A stretch of DNA of 64,000 nt. Origin: Bemisia tabaci. Taxonomy: Eukaryota > Arthropoda > Insecta > Hemiptera > Aleyrodidae. The stretch spans positions 16,045,131 to 16,109,130 of the forward strand of contig NC_092795.1 of assembly GCF_918797505.1 (NCBI RefSeq), in the 5' to 3' direction. Position 1 is the first letter of the stretch, and every line of letters begins with the position of its first letter. Shown one piece after another: positions 24,301-34,800 of this stretch. Below the pieces are notes generated by a model, which was not told where the DNA came from, made no database searches, and saw only the letters and a program-made list of their open reading frames with translations. The position numbers were made by a program, and so were the translations under genes.

Positions 24301-27300
24301 GAGTTTTAAATAAGAAAAGAAATGCTTCTCATTGAGCTAAAAACTACTTGAAACTCAATTATTTCACAGTTATGGGTTGATTCTTTCCCACTAAAATTGG
24401 TCTTAACAGATTAGTAGGGTTGATTTTAGTTTATTTGGAAAAAATTGCACAGTTTCGGCCGTCGGCATTATGGCAAAGCTTTCTTTTAAGAAAATTCAAA
24501 ACAAAATAAGGGGGTACCGTGCATTCTAATGAGGAAGTATTGAAATTAAGAGACATGCGATGCATGCATAATCAAGTTCAGTGATCTGATAAATGAGCAG
24601 GCAAAAAGTTAAAGGTGGACACAAGTTAAAGGAAACCTTCTCTCCCATGCCTTTATATTATGCTATTCCAATATATAAGCTGTATTTAAATGTGAATCTT
24701 GTCGATAAGAATACAGTATGTTAGAATAGTTCTGATTCAAGATAGCATCGCACAATAGTACTGATTCCAAACTGTGCCGAGTAGGAGAAACCAGAAAAGT
24801 GTTTCAGTATTCCCATTTTTCATTTATTCCGACTTAATATTCAACGGTATACAGGACGCAATTTTGGCCTAAAATGGAAACAAAAAAAATATTTGTGTTT
24901 GAAAGTAATTCTTGCACCAGACGTTTTGGACAAGTGTGAATCAGTGCAACGCACCATCTTTTGATTAATTCTGGACAATGAGTGAAATGGCAACTAAATT
25001 TTTCTCTCTTTTGCTAATCTTTGTAATAAATTCAATAACTTTTCTAGCAATGAATCACCTCAAATTCAGGAAACTCATATCTTTACTTGGCTCATACTTT
25101 TTAGGCTCAAACAAGGATGGGGGCAGTATATGAAAGTTCTCCCGCATCAGTCGATAGTTATTTGTATGATATTGGATTTATGGAATCTAATGTAAATGGG
25201 ATGTACATCTCTGGAAGAGAGGTTTACACAATCAAAATGAAAACTGCTTGAACAGTTTTTTTTTTCTATCCTCTGACTCATCACAAGGCACTAAATTTTT
25301 TTCTTAAGCAATCAAGACCAATCCACCCAGGTCAGTCATTCCCATGGACGAATTTTGAAACCTTAATGCGCATTGGTGGCAGGAGGTTTAAATGCCATTC
25401 GTTTTCTGTGAGAGGAGCCAACTCAATGTCTTATCAACTGCATGGGAGTGAATTTCAAAAAATGCACAGTGACTGACCTATTTGGATTGGTCTCAATAGC
25501 AACGAAGGTTCAACAAGTGGTTGCGAAGCTGTGGTGCTGTCGAGTTGGCCACTTCATCAATTTAGTTGATTCCAAGCTAATGGGACTACTTTTTGCAATA
25601 AAGAACTGCAATTGCTGGCTTTTACCTAGAAGCATCTGTCTGCATGGGAAAACTGTGAGCACATGCTGTTTCTAAAATGAGCCAGTAATCATTGTTACTA
25701 ATTGCAGAATGTAGTTCAATCAATCATAGTTTTCTGATAATGATCAACCCACTGTTATCTATCAAAAGTTTGCCACTCCATCTCCCAACAGCTCTAATCC
25801 AATTGGTTTTTATTTCAGGAAAGTCATCTTCAGTCCAGGCTCCAGGTTTGAAAATGCGGTGTACGTCAAAATCGGATCACTACCATGTGATGAATTGACT
25901 GATGAGAAGTTGTCATATGGAAGTAACATATTTTATTTCCTACCAAATGTTCACACCGTCACTCAAGATGACTTGGGTATATTTCTTGATAAGCTCAAGC
26001 CAAGAAAAATTCTGGATCTCCCACCATTGTTAATTGAAGCGTGGAAGATTAGCAACTACAACAGAGAAGGCAACTTTGTCCCAAGAATGAGGTCTCGTCA
26101 CAACTCTAGGATACTATCCAAAGGATTTCTTACGAATTACAAAACCAACCCAAAAATTCTACCCAAAGATCTTCAAGAAATTTTTAGTCACTCTCGGCGA
26201 CAGAGATCGGCAGCACCTCGGTGTGACAGTGAATCTTCTCCAAATTCAGACAAGGAGCTAACGGTAGTCAGTGTCGAAGGTGACAGTGAAAAAACCGTTG
26301 AACTTGTTGAGCAGGATTCAAAACTGTTCTGGAAAAAGCCTGAAGACTTGCTGAATCAGAGTAGATTAACATCAAGTAATTTGACAAAGAATGAAGTTTC
26401 CGAGGAGCGAAGCAAGCTTATGCAGAGCTACTTGGCATCCGAATCTGAGCGACTAAAAGGATCCAAGTCCTCAGACCCTGTAACCAAAGCTGTGATAAGA
26501 CCTGATAGAAAAGCCGCACCCAAGAGAGTATTTATTCAGGTTGAGGAGCAAAAAATTACTGTGCGTAAGTATAGGATCCTCAACAGTCCTCCTTGCAGCA
26601 GAGAAAACTTAAGTTGGAAGCAAAAATTTGACTGTGATCGTAAATTAAGTTCATCCCCAGAAGAAGAAGTAGTAGATTCAGTTTCGGATGATGTTCCAAC
26701 ACACAACACCCATCTGAGGCTTAAGCAGCTCTTGCAAAAGTCATTACGCTCAGGAACTACACAAACACCAATTCCAATTTGCAGAGTTGTTCTCCATAAA
26801 TCATCCTCGCTCCCATCCGATAATATCTGTGATACTAAGTTTGAAAGTAAGAAAAGTCTTCTGACGTATAAAAAGAAAGAGCGAAACAATAAAAGAAAAA
26901 TGGGGAATATTTCTTCAAAGTTAGAGCTGAGGCAGGCTAAAGAATTGAAAGAAATGAGGAAAGAATTAAAGAATCTTTTGATCAATGGGACATCTAATTT
27001 ATGTCCTGTCAATCTTGAGTCCCCTAACAGCTCATTACCCTACCCAAATAAGACATCTCTTTCATCAGAACAAAGAGACTCTAGCAAAGAAAAGGACTTG
27101 AGGGCCAGTTTCAAATATGGGCAGAAAAACCAACTCAAGGCTGAGTCTCTAGTGGATGGGAACTTGAACACACAGAGTGAAATGAACTGCTCTACAACCA
27201 AGAAAAAGAGCCTGCAAGAGCGAGAATTGCAGTCTCTCATCATTGACGGAACTCCAAATTTATGCCCCATTAACTGTGCTGCTTCAGATAGCTCCGTTGA

Positions 27301-30300
27301 TGACATTAAAAGAGAAGAATTCAATAATCGTGCTAGGAGAAAATGTGAGCCCAAAGAAGGTTCAATTAATCACAAGTCAAATATCAAGGAAGTACCTAGA
27401 ACTTCAAGTGATGGAAGTTGCTCCATATCTAAAGAGAAAAACCAGCATGTCGTAACCTGTAGTAAAACTCGAAATTCATCTCAAATAAACAGTCAACCTG
27501 ACAACCCAGTTTACAGGAATATAAATGAAAAACTGAAAAGCAATTCAATGAGGTTAGCTGGAAACAGGAGTCATGAAAACAGACACCCAAAAGATTCAAA
27601 ACCTAATGGATTTTCCTCCTCTGAGCCGAGTTGTGAGTTAGAAGCAGACTTTTCTGAAATTAATTCCAAAGAAGATTCCCGAAGAAGATTTAGAAGTTGT
27701 AGAAAAATAGAAAATCCAAACTCAGAAAATGTTGAAAACTTGTCAACATCCATTAATGAAGGTAGTAAAAGCCTCAAAGTAAATGGAGCTTTAGACTTAG
27801 GTAGTAGTGATTCAAGTAGACTTTCATTGGAAAACAACGATGATAAATTTGTTGAAAGTCTTAAAGTAAGACAGACATGTACGAAAAGAAAATTAGCGGA
27901 GGCCTTTACCAGCCCCACCTCCATGATCTATTCAAGAAAACTGAGAAAATACTCAGATTCCAGCTATGAACATTCTGAAGTTGTGTCCAGTCATGAAACT
28001 GAACTTGGCCATGAAGTTGGTAATTCAAACTGTATTCCTCAAAAATGGGGAAGGAAAACAACTGATCAGAGTCAAAAGACTCATATCTACCCACCGCAAG
28101 GTGAGAATTTAAAGAAGTTGATCTCAAGTGGGTTGAAAAGTCTACTGGTACGAAAGATGGAAGAGGAATTTAAAGCAGGGCTCAGTAGGAATCAAGGGAG
28201 CCAGCAGTCAGAAAAAAATTCTATCAAAGCTAGCGCACAACCTGAAACTAAAATCCCTTGTGTTTCAGGGAAGAGAGACCTTTTCTCTGCGCCAAGGGAG
28301 TCAAGAAATTCAAATGTGCCAGAAAAATCAAGCCCACAAAACAGAGCCAAGAGCAAGGAAACTACATGTAAATCACACACAAGCTCTTTTCAGAGAGAGT
28401 TAAATAATTTAACTGCAGATGGCAGCGATAAAGTTTGTCCCATCAGTATTCTCTGTGATAATGATGATGATTTAATTTCAAGGAAGCTCAGAATTAGTAA
28501 GTTTCAGGTGGAACAAGACTCAAATAAGGTAAGTAAAACGTGTGAAAAGGGATCAGAAGTTGATAACAAAACGAGAGCCACCCGGCACCGTGGGAGTTTG
28601 AAAGAACTTGAAAATTTAACCATTGATGGAACTCCTAAGCTTTGTCCTGTCAATATTTCCTGCAATGAAGATGGTTTGATCTCAAGCATGCTAAAAGTCA
28701 ATGAGTCTCAGGCAGAGAATAGTGCAGAAATAACAAGAACAGACCTTGTAAATGGAGCCAAAGTTGATAGAAAAATTGGAATTTGGAATGAAGATAGAAC
28801 ACCTACGAAATTGGACCCTTCTCCTTCACAGGTAATAGATTATCGTGGGAAAAACTGGTCCAAGGAGCTGAAAAAATTGAGTATTGATGGAACTTCGAAA
28901 ATGTGCTCTGGAAATAAAATTCCTGCTGAGGACCTGTTCAGTGCACGTAAACTTAAAGAGAAATTTGATATAATCTTTAATCAGCCATCAACAACTCAAA
29001 AATCTAGGCCAGGACCTAACCTAGAAAGGAAAACCAACAACAGTGTTTTTCTCTCGCAGAAAAAACTAGTAAATGCTTCCAACCATGCCGATGGAGTCAG
29101 TTCATTATCTTACACACCTATAGTAAATACTGGAGCTGATTTTAATATTCCAAGTCTCAAAGATATGAGGAAGCCATCTTCTAATTCTATTGCAACAAGT
29201 AAAGGTGGAGCAAACTCAGAAACTGAAATTCTACAGAAGTCTGATCCGAACTATAGAACCAACCAAGAGAACAGACCAATGGAATCTTTGGCAAGCAGTG
29301 AACCCTCGCAGTCTACTCATCGTAAACTCCCCACAAGAGAAAATAAGAGGAAGAACAAACTAAATTTTGAGCTAAAAAATTTAGCTATCGAAGGCACTCA
29401 TAACCTCTGTCCACTAAATCTCACATCTAGTCATAAAGTCCTCTCACAACCCTGGAAGGAAGAGCAAACATCATATAACAATTTTTCTAATGGATACCTT
29501 AAAAGTAAGGTGTCCAAAAATGCTGCGTTTAATGGAGCTCAATCACTGAAGGAAAAGCTTAACAATGAGGTAACAAAATGTATTCTTAACGGTACAACTG
29601 ACTCAAATGGATTATCTCCCATGTTTGTTTCAGAAACTAAGGAGAATTTGAAAGAACTTAGTAAAATAAGCAAGAACCAAAATAATGAGGCTGTTTTGAA
29701 ATCAAAAAAATGTGAAAGAGATCTTTCTGACAAGTCTCGCTCAATTAAAGAAAATGAAGATGGAAACCGACAAATCTTTCAAGAGAAATGTACCAGGTCC
29801 ACAGTTTTAGCAGCTGAAAATCCGGATGAAGTAGAATTGATTCAAATCAAAAGAGAACGCTCTACTATCAATTTCTGGGATGATTTAACTGGAATTGACA
29901 TTACCAAGATCAAACCATGCAGCAGGAAGACAGTGAAATTCACTCCAACACCTATCACATCTCGTGCTTCATCTGTTCAATCATTTCAGATGTCACCGAT
30001 GAAACATTTCCTATCACATGAAATTAAAGAAGATCTAATCAATGGAATGAGGCACAATTTATCAGTGAAAGTTCAGAAATTTGATAACAGCAACTATGCA
30101 GACCTTGATTCGCCCAAATGTTTACCTAACTCTCCTGCAAAGAGTTCAAAAGTGGGCAACACTAGTTCTATGAAGTTGCTACTGAACACACCAAGTAAGA
30201 AAGAGAACAAATCAAGTCCAACAAAATCATTGTTGAGATCTGCAAGTCTGTCAAAATCCTTGCTGGAATCGCCCTCGAATCAAAGTTTGTTAAACCGGAA

Positions 30301-31249
30301 ATATGAAGCAGGCACATATGAAAAACCTCGTTCACAATCCTCTGCCCAGAAAAAATTGCTGGGCAAAGAGTTGAAAGCTCTTCAGGAAAACTTACTGGAA
30401 GCTCGCTTGGAAATTCTCTCAGGCTTACGTCCTAAGAGACTACGTCAGAAATTTGATAAGAGCAACAACAAGGAGCTTGATTTGCAAGAGCTTTCACTTA
30501 ATACCCCTGCAAAGAATTCGAAAGTGGGAAATACTAGGGCCATGAAGTTACTATCAAGCACACCAATCAAGAAAGAGAAGAACACCAGTCCAACAAATTC
30601 ATTGTTGAGATCTACAAGTTCGTCTGAATCATTGCTGACGTTGCCCTCAAGTCAAACTTTGTTTAATCGAAAACATGAAGCAGATAGCTACAAAAAAGTT
30701 TCTTCACAATCCTCTGCCCGGAGAAAATCGCTCAACAAAGAGTTGAAAGCCTTACAAGAAAATTTACTGGAAGCTCGCCTGGAAATTCTTTCAGGTTTAC
30801 GACCAATGAGGTTGCGCCAACCTGTAAAGAAGCCAAAAAAACTGTACAGTTCAAGTGGCATGAAAGTTCAAAAGGTGGAAAGATCGAGGCCTTTTTCAAC
30901 AGTTAAGATGTTAGTTGACTGTTTGAAGGAAAGTTCAGATCATGATTGCAATCTTGACCTTTCAAGGGTTACTAATTTTGAGGTCAGTCGGCCATCGGAC
31001 CGATTCAAAGTTGCAAAGAAAGATGACAGCCGCAAGAAAAATTGCAGTCTCAAATCATGTTCTGTTCTTGTGGAAGATATCCAAGAAAAAACAAAATTTT
31101 TCCGTCTTCTTGGTTTACAGTTGAGCAGTATGGTCCCGAAGCGGCCTGTGTCTAAGAAGGAAAAGATCACCAATCTAAGCTTTTATCAATTTCCCAAAAG
31201 ATTTAAAAGATGGAAACGTAAACCCAATGGGGTAGATTACTATTGTTGA
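13823..31249 (+). CDS. Apollo/SNM1-like pseudo-nuclease with a very long repetitive tail (7 exons, ~2,050 aa)
   Basis: Exons read from splice sites and phase: 13823-13972, 18873-19008, 19796-19887, 21915-22024, 22458-22551, 23559-23698, 25819-31249. All are GT-AG with compatible phases. Residues 1 to ~305 follow the SNM1 (DCLRE1) metallo-beta-lactamase/beta-CASP order. NFSSGSAVFVLKG stands where the family has NHCPGSxMFLFEG. IYLGKFRDAQ stands for YTGDFRYT. IIIGAPIFGTQKLLLQLAQ stands for the GxYSLGKExLL helix. VHTVTQDDLGIFLDKLKPRK stands for the YSxHSS...LKPxKI end. The HxHxDH motif is missing (VLNIPELITD in its place), the third-motif His is Phe, and the Asp of TGDFR is Lys. I therefore infer no nuclease activity. 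The tail of about 1,745 residues is Ser/Lys/Asn/Glu-rich, with six copies of one short motif and a 124-residue tandem repeat. The first ATG directly follows an AG, so an upstream exon, coding or not, is likely and was not found. A scaffold role at telomeres or in repair would be speculation. Confidence 0.8.
14649..14990. mobile_element. Foldback element with CACGGAGAAAAAAA ends, copy 1
   Basis: The ends are CACGGAGAAAAAAACTTCGT and the inverse, which finishes TTTTTTTCTCCGTG. The arms of about 150 bp carry repeated ATCTGAAGTACTTC and CCGAAGTTT phrases and fold on themselves. There is no coding capacity. It lies in intron 1 of the Apollo-like gene. A related one-ended copy is at 44,707-44,907. 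Confidence 0.8.
15253..15307 (+). repeat. Poly(T) tract, 55 nt
   Basis: An uninterrupted T-run inside intron 1 of the Apollo-like gene. Frames of poly-Phe or poly-Lys through it are artefacts. It could be the tail of a retroposed copy on the minus strand. Confidence 0.9.
15690..15900. repeat. Short foldback segment with GTATCTYGTTTGCG ends
   Basis: ACGTATCTCGTTTGCGGTGT on the left is matched in inverse by ACGTCGCAAACCAAGATACG on the right. Related blocks occur at 246-590. It is probably an eroded non-autonomous element; the borders are approximate. Confidence 0.45.
15954..16389. mobile_element. Foldback element, family F3, copy 1
   Basis: The arms are about 200 bp with a loop of about 31 bp (16,155-16,185). 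The ends are GGTGATTCGGCAAGCTCAAG and the inverse CTTGAGCTTGACGAATCACC. The innermost pairing is GGAAAAAACCTCGC with GCGAGGTTTTTTCC. Both arms, read outward, give a similar open frame (GLSSFFTKNSKAAEIFDLID on one strand), and a diverged single arm occurs at 34,650-34,800. The frame is most likely a by-product of the repeat, although it is kept open in all three arms. Confidence 0.8.
16439..16949. mobile_element. Foldback element, family F1, copy 2
   Basis: A 511-bp copy of the 12,380-12,884 element with the same ends (ATGGAGATGTTGCATGTGT). The same internal landmarks are present (GGAGGGGATATCCC, CATCAAGACAAAC, GGGAGCAAATACATT). The loop is inverted relative to copy 1. It begins 50 bp after the F3 element at 15,954-16,389, so elements are inserted side by side here. 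Confidence 0.85.
17231..17459. mobile_element. Foldback element, family F2, copy 2, with possible TSD
   Basis: The ends are CGCACAGTGGATCCAGTC and the inverse of CGCACACCGGATCGAGCC. The flanks on both sides read CCGCGC, a possible 6-bp target duplication. The internal blocks match 12,895-13,130. Confidence 0.75.
17705..17832. repeat. Partial F1 element (one arm)
   Basis: From GCACGCGTGAGGGATTTGCA through GAGAAACATAATGGTGCCAC to GAAGCTCAAAAAAAGCTCTC this follows one outer arm of the F1 elements at 12,380 and 16,439. The matching arm is absent, so this is a truncated copy. Confidence 0.7.
17850..18012. repeat. Imperfect tandem repeat, ~32-bp unit
   Basis: The unit TCCGGAACTTTTGGATTTTT followed by CCTGAATTTTCT repeats about five times with variation (TCCGGAACTCTAGGATTTTT, TCCGGAACTTTTGAAATCCC, TTCCGGATCTTCTGCATTTT). 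It abuts the partial F1 arm at 17,705-17,832. Open frames across it merely reflect the period. Confidence 0.7.
18211..18364. mobile_element. Foldback element, 154 bp
   Basis: The left end GGCGGATCCAGTAAATTGGC and the inverse of GGCTAATCCAGCAATTTGGC on the right pair. Inside, CTCAATTTAAACCTATG and ATCGATTCTT are each matched in inverse. It is a compact non-autonomous element in intron 1 of the Apollo-like gene. Confidence 0.75.
18873..19008 (+). CDS. Apollo-like gene, exon 2 (45 aa, no other supporting frame)
   Basis: This exon is too short to stand out alone. It lies between TGTGTTCCAG and the donor GTGAGC, is open in phase 0, and ends one base into a codon. That is exactly what the next exon (starting GTGAC) needs. 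It carries the NFSSGSAVFVLK segment that matches the NHCPGSxMFLFE signature of SNM1 proteins, with the catalytic His replaced by Phe. Without it the flanking exons do not join in frame. Confidence 0.8.
20337..20693. mobile_element. Foldback element, 357 bp, CAAGGTGGAGAAATGGTGCT ends
   Basis: The left end CAAGGTGGAGAAATGGTGCT and the right end AGCACCATTTTTCCACCTTG pair. Further in, TACCAGTACGAAACT pairs with AGTTTCGTACTGGTA. It lies in the third intron (19,888-21,914) of the Apollo-like gene and has no coding capacity. Confidence 0.8.
26963..29419 (+). repeat. Six-copy short protein motif in the Apollo-like tail
   Basis: Six 17-residue copies with consensus ELxxLxIDGTxxLCPxN start at nucleotides 26963, 27224, 28397, 28604, 28865 and 29369 (residues about 623, 710, 1101, 1170, 1257 and 1425). 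Examples are ELENLTIDGTPKLCPVN and ELKNLAIEGTHNLCPLN. Copies 3 and 5 are the most diverged: copy 3 has DGSDKVCPIS and copy 5 loses the Pro. The linkers are unrelated low-complexity sequence. The pattern suggests a repeated docking motif under constraint. I know of no matching named motif. Confidence 0.85.
30077..30820 (+). repeat. Tandem 372-bp (124-codon) duplication in the Apollo-like tail
   Basis: The units at 30077-30448 and 30449-30820 encode matching segments: KFDxSN, then a TPAKxSKVGNTxxMKLL block, then SLLRS, then LKALQENLLEARLEILSGLR. The last block is nearly identical between the units and predicts an amphipathic helix. The linkers are diverged, so selection probably acts on the helix. 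The period is an exact multiple of three. Confidence 0.85.
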
Positions 31250-31746
31250 AGTCAGGTTCCAAATGACACTGAAAATACAGTACAAGTGCAGCAGTCAGTG
31301 TAACTTGTATTGATAAAGTGAATTCATTGCAAAATCTCGCAATTACTTTCAAGTTTCATTAATCAAGAAACTTTTAAATCTCTTATTTATTTTTTTACTA
31401 ACATAAATCACACAACTATTAACCTAAGATAGAGTAATTACCAAACTAATTTTAGTGTAAACCCACACTAAGACCTGGCATTTGCTTTTTTCTGTGAAAG
31501 CAGTTCACTGCATCGTTTCGTAGTTTCCTCATTAATGCACTATTACACCTCAAAACATTTTAAGTTCCATTTTATCTCTTGCAAACATGTGCAACCTTTA
31601 AGATCCCAAATTTGTAATTTTACACTTAAACCTCTGTAAATTTTGTATAGCGAAAATTCTTTGACAGTTGATAGCCTTGTACATTTTGTGATCAGGGTTT
31701 GTACAAAAATTGTATTTATTCATCAGTAAATGTGTGTCGCTATTTA

Positions 31747-31752
31747 AATAAA
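31747..31752 (+). terminator. Likely poly(A) signal of the Apollo-like gene
   Basis: AATAAA lies about 500 bp after the TGA at 31,247-31,249. Other AATAAA hexamers occur downstream (for example near 32,102 and 36,111), so longer 3' UTR forms cannot be excluded. Confidence 0.5.
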
Positions 31753-34649
31753 CACTGAGATATATCTACTAAACATTTTCTCCTTCGAAATTAGGTTTTT
31801 GTTAAGCTACAAAAGTTCTGTGGTATCAAACCTCAGTACTCAGCCAATAATTTGTTTTTAAAAATCTCTTTTTATTTTTGAAGAACTCAGAAAAGCAAAT
31901 TACATTTCATGTGACAGTTATGTTTTTTAAACCAAGGAGGTTCTTTCGTTTTTCTTTTTCAATACTACATCTATTTCTCAAATTTTTGAACTTCATCTGT
32001 TTGTTTCAAATTCTCAAAATTTATCAGTTTTAAAAAAATAAGTAAGGAAACACTGATCGCAACACCTGTTTTACCGCGACAGAGCTCTGATAAAAATACG
32101 AAATAAATATTTGATTTTCTTTTCTTATGTAAACCATCCCTTTAGGAAAGACCTTCACTTCTGATCTCTTTATCTGAAGTTTAGAGTGAATTTATCCTAG
32201 TCAGGTATGAAAAACTGTCTCTTCAAGGATGAAGACTTCTAACAAATGTTTCTTCATCCTTGGAGACAAAACACATGCTTCTATTACCATTTTGTCAATC
32301 GAGAGACTGCTTGAATGCTGTTTCATGGAGCTGATATCATTTGGACATCGAGTGTCCTATTCCTCAATAACTTTATTTTTTGGACCCCTCGATTGTTTAA
32401 CCGACACAACTGTGTGAAACATATCTCAGTTAATTCCATAAATGTTTGGGTCAAATATGTGCCAAAATGTGACCAAATTCAATTTCAAATGTTTAATAGA
32501 GAGTTCGCTCTCTCAAATTCTTCTCTTGAATAGCTCAGATATTGTACATTATTGTCGGTCCTCTCTCCCACTCCCTCCAACCATCTCATCATTAAAGTTG
32601 TAAAGTCATTAGCTTTGTTGGGTATTATCTGTAGCTCTGCCTTAGGAGGGAAGAAACTTGGAAAGTAAATTAAGGCTATGTGATACATGTGACATTTTTT
32701 GCCAAGAGATTTATGACACATCATAAGTGTGATTTCTTTTATGAACATTTATGATCTGTCCTTTTTCTTGTAGGTTTTGTTAATATTTTCTGTTTTTACT
32801 GATTCTTCTTCAGTGAGAAGTTTAATTTGTTTTAAGCACCGTTTAAATCCGTCACCGCAAAGAATCTACCATGTTATATGTATATATTATATTTACATAT
32901 GTGTATAGTTATGTTTCCAAAGGAATGCTTCTAAATTTTTGGCATGTACAGTTATCGTATTATACTTTTATTTTTTCTAAACGGTTAATTTATTCTTTAT
33001 TGTTTTATATTGTACACTGTTACGCTTTCATATCAAGAAATGTCGTTGCTAAAGTGTTCCATATTGTAGAATTCTGATGGAAATGGGTCTAAATTTTCGG
33101 AATTGAATGCTAATATCCTGCACTTTTTGATCGTAAATTCCTCCTCACAAATTCCTGTGACATCATCTACTCATTTAATTATATGTTCTTACAACATATC
33201 CATAAGACAATCAAGGCGCAACAAAAATTCACCTTTTGATATTGGAATGAAACGTCACCCGCCTTATTTAACATTATGTACAATCTGTTCCAATGGTGCT
33301 TCCTCAATTTTTATCATTCCCATAAAATTGATAAAGTATGGATATTTTGTGCAAAAGAATAGAAAAAAATCACTCTTACATGATGGATCAATTCCGCAGA
33401 AATTTTTTTCAAACTTCCAAGACTGATGAAGGTGCAAGGCCCATTCTCAATTCTATGTATGCATGCTCAATTAAAAAATATTTTGTGGAGTCATGTATAG
33501 ACTAACTGACGAGAGTGGAATTTGTTGCAATGTTACGTTTTGTTCATTTTAACGTATTATAAACTGTGAGGTTGAAAGGCTGAGGTATTGTGTTGCTTGG
33601 TGGACACACCACAATTAAAGTAAAAAAATGATTAAAATCATAAAGTCTCAAACTATAATTTAGCGTTCAAAGAGAAATTCAGTGAAGCAAAATATTAAGG
33701 TTTTTTGAAGTAACATCACATCAGAGCTTCTAATGTTGTGTCCTGAATGGCACCTAAAAATTTTCTATGTGTAATCCGCACCCTCCTATGAACCGTATTA
33801 CTGTAAGGAATGTGCTCATTAATTGTGATAATATGTAAATATGAGATTCCTACACTAAATTGTTAAAGCACTGTTTTGTTGCTAAGGTGATCGTTATCTG
33901 TTAAAATTTATCCACATTTTTACCCATTTAACTACTTATTCTTTGCTTAAAAAGCTATTAAAGCAGGATGACATTCAAACCACTTTTTAAAATTACCTAA
34001 AAGCACTGTTCGAGAGAAAGAGAAGGACCACATTGTTACACCTCTACCATTTCCTAACTTAAAATACATTTTTCTTATGTGACATTCCTTTCTCTTGATA
34101 CAATTAAATGGCCGAAGGATGATACCCATGCCAATAATTTTAAATCGTTTGTTTCCTTTAAACCAAGTAAAACTCATCAGCACCAAGTGCTCAGATCTAG
34201 CAAGAAAAACGTTGTCGTTCTTTTTCTAATGACTAAAAAATTGCCCTATGTAAAAGTGGGCCCAACTGACTTAGGTCAGACTGATTCTGAGTCAGGGAGC
34301 TAGACTGCCTTGTGTAACAAATTACTCTGACAAGAACAGTAGTTATCATGATGTTATTCCTGTATTTCCTCTCAGCTCAGTAGGAGTTGATCAGCTCCTC
34401 ATACATAATACACATACCTGGAAACCTGTATACACACATGGCAGGAAAAATACTCTCATTGTGACAAATAATAATTAAAATTTTGAGGCAATCATTGAAT
34501 TTAACTTAATTAAATGAGGGTAAACACAGTTGTAGTATCGGAGTCCAGTTTTTTTTCCCAATTGACTTGCGCTCTCAAACTGCCCTTGATAATCATAATC
34601 GTAGCAGTTACTTAATTTCAGAGAAAATTTCTCAAGAAAAATTCTATTG

Positions 34650-34800
34650 TCATTTTTCTAAATTTTGCAAGTGTTTTGGTCGAGAATGATTCTTTTGGCT
34701 CATGCGCCAGGGCTGTCATCTTTTTGGCTAGAAAGTCAAAATCTTCCAAAATTTTTCACTCAGTGGATGCGATATATCGCATGTCAGTTCCGCTTTGCCA
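34650..34800 (+). repeat. Diverged single arm of foldback family F3
   Basis: AGAATGATTCTTTTGGCTCA, then TGCGCCAGGGCT, then GATGCGATATATCGCATGTC follow the right arm of the element at 15,954-16,389 in order. No inverted partner is present. The F3 reading frame persists here in a changed form (KIFHSVDAIYRMSV against EIFYLIDAIHRMPV). Confidence 0.6.

Noticed and set aside
26536..27924. Several 70-160-aa minus-strand frames inside the large Apollo-like exon
   Set aside because: They are shadows of the + strand exon, rich in Leu/Phe/Ser as expected from antisense of Lys/Asn/Glu codons.
33103..33426. 107-aa open frame downstream of the Apollo-like gene
   Set aside because: AT-rich, without a domain or splice context. 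It lies in probable 3' UTR or intergenic DNA.
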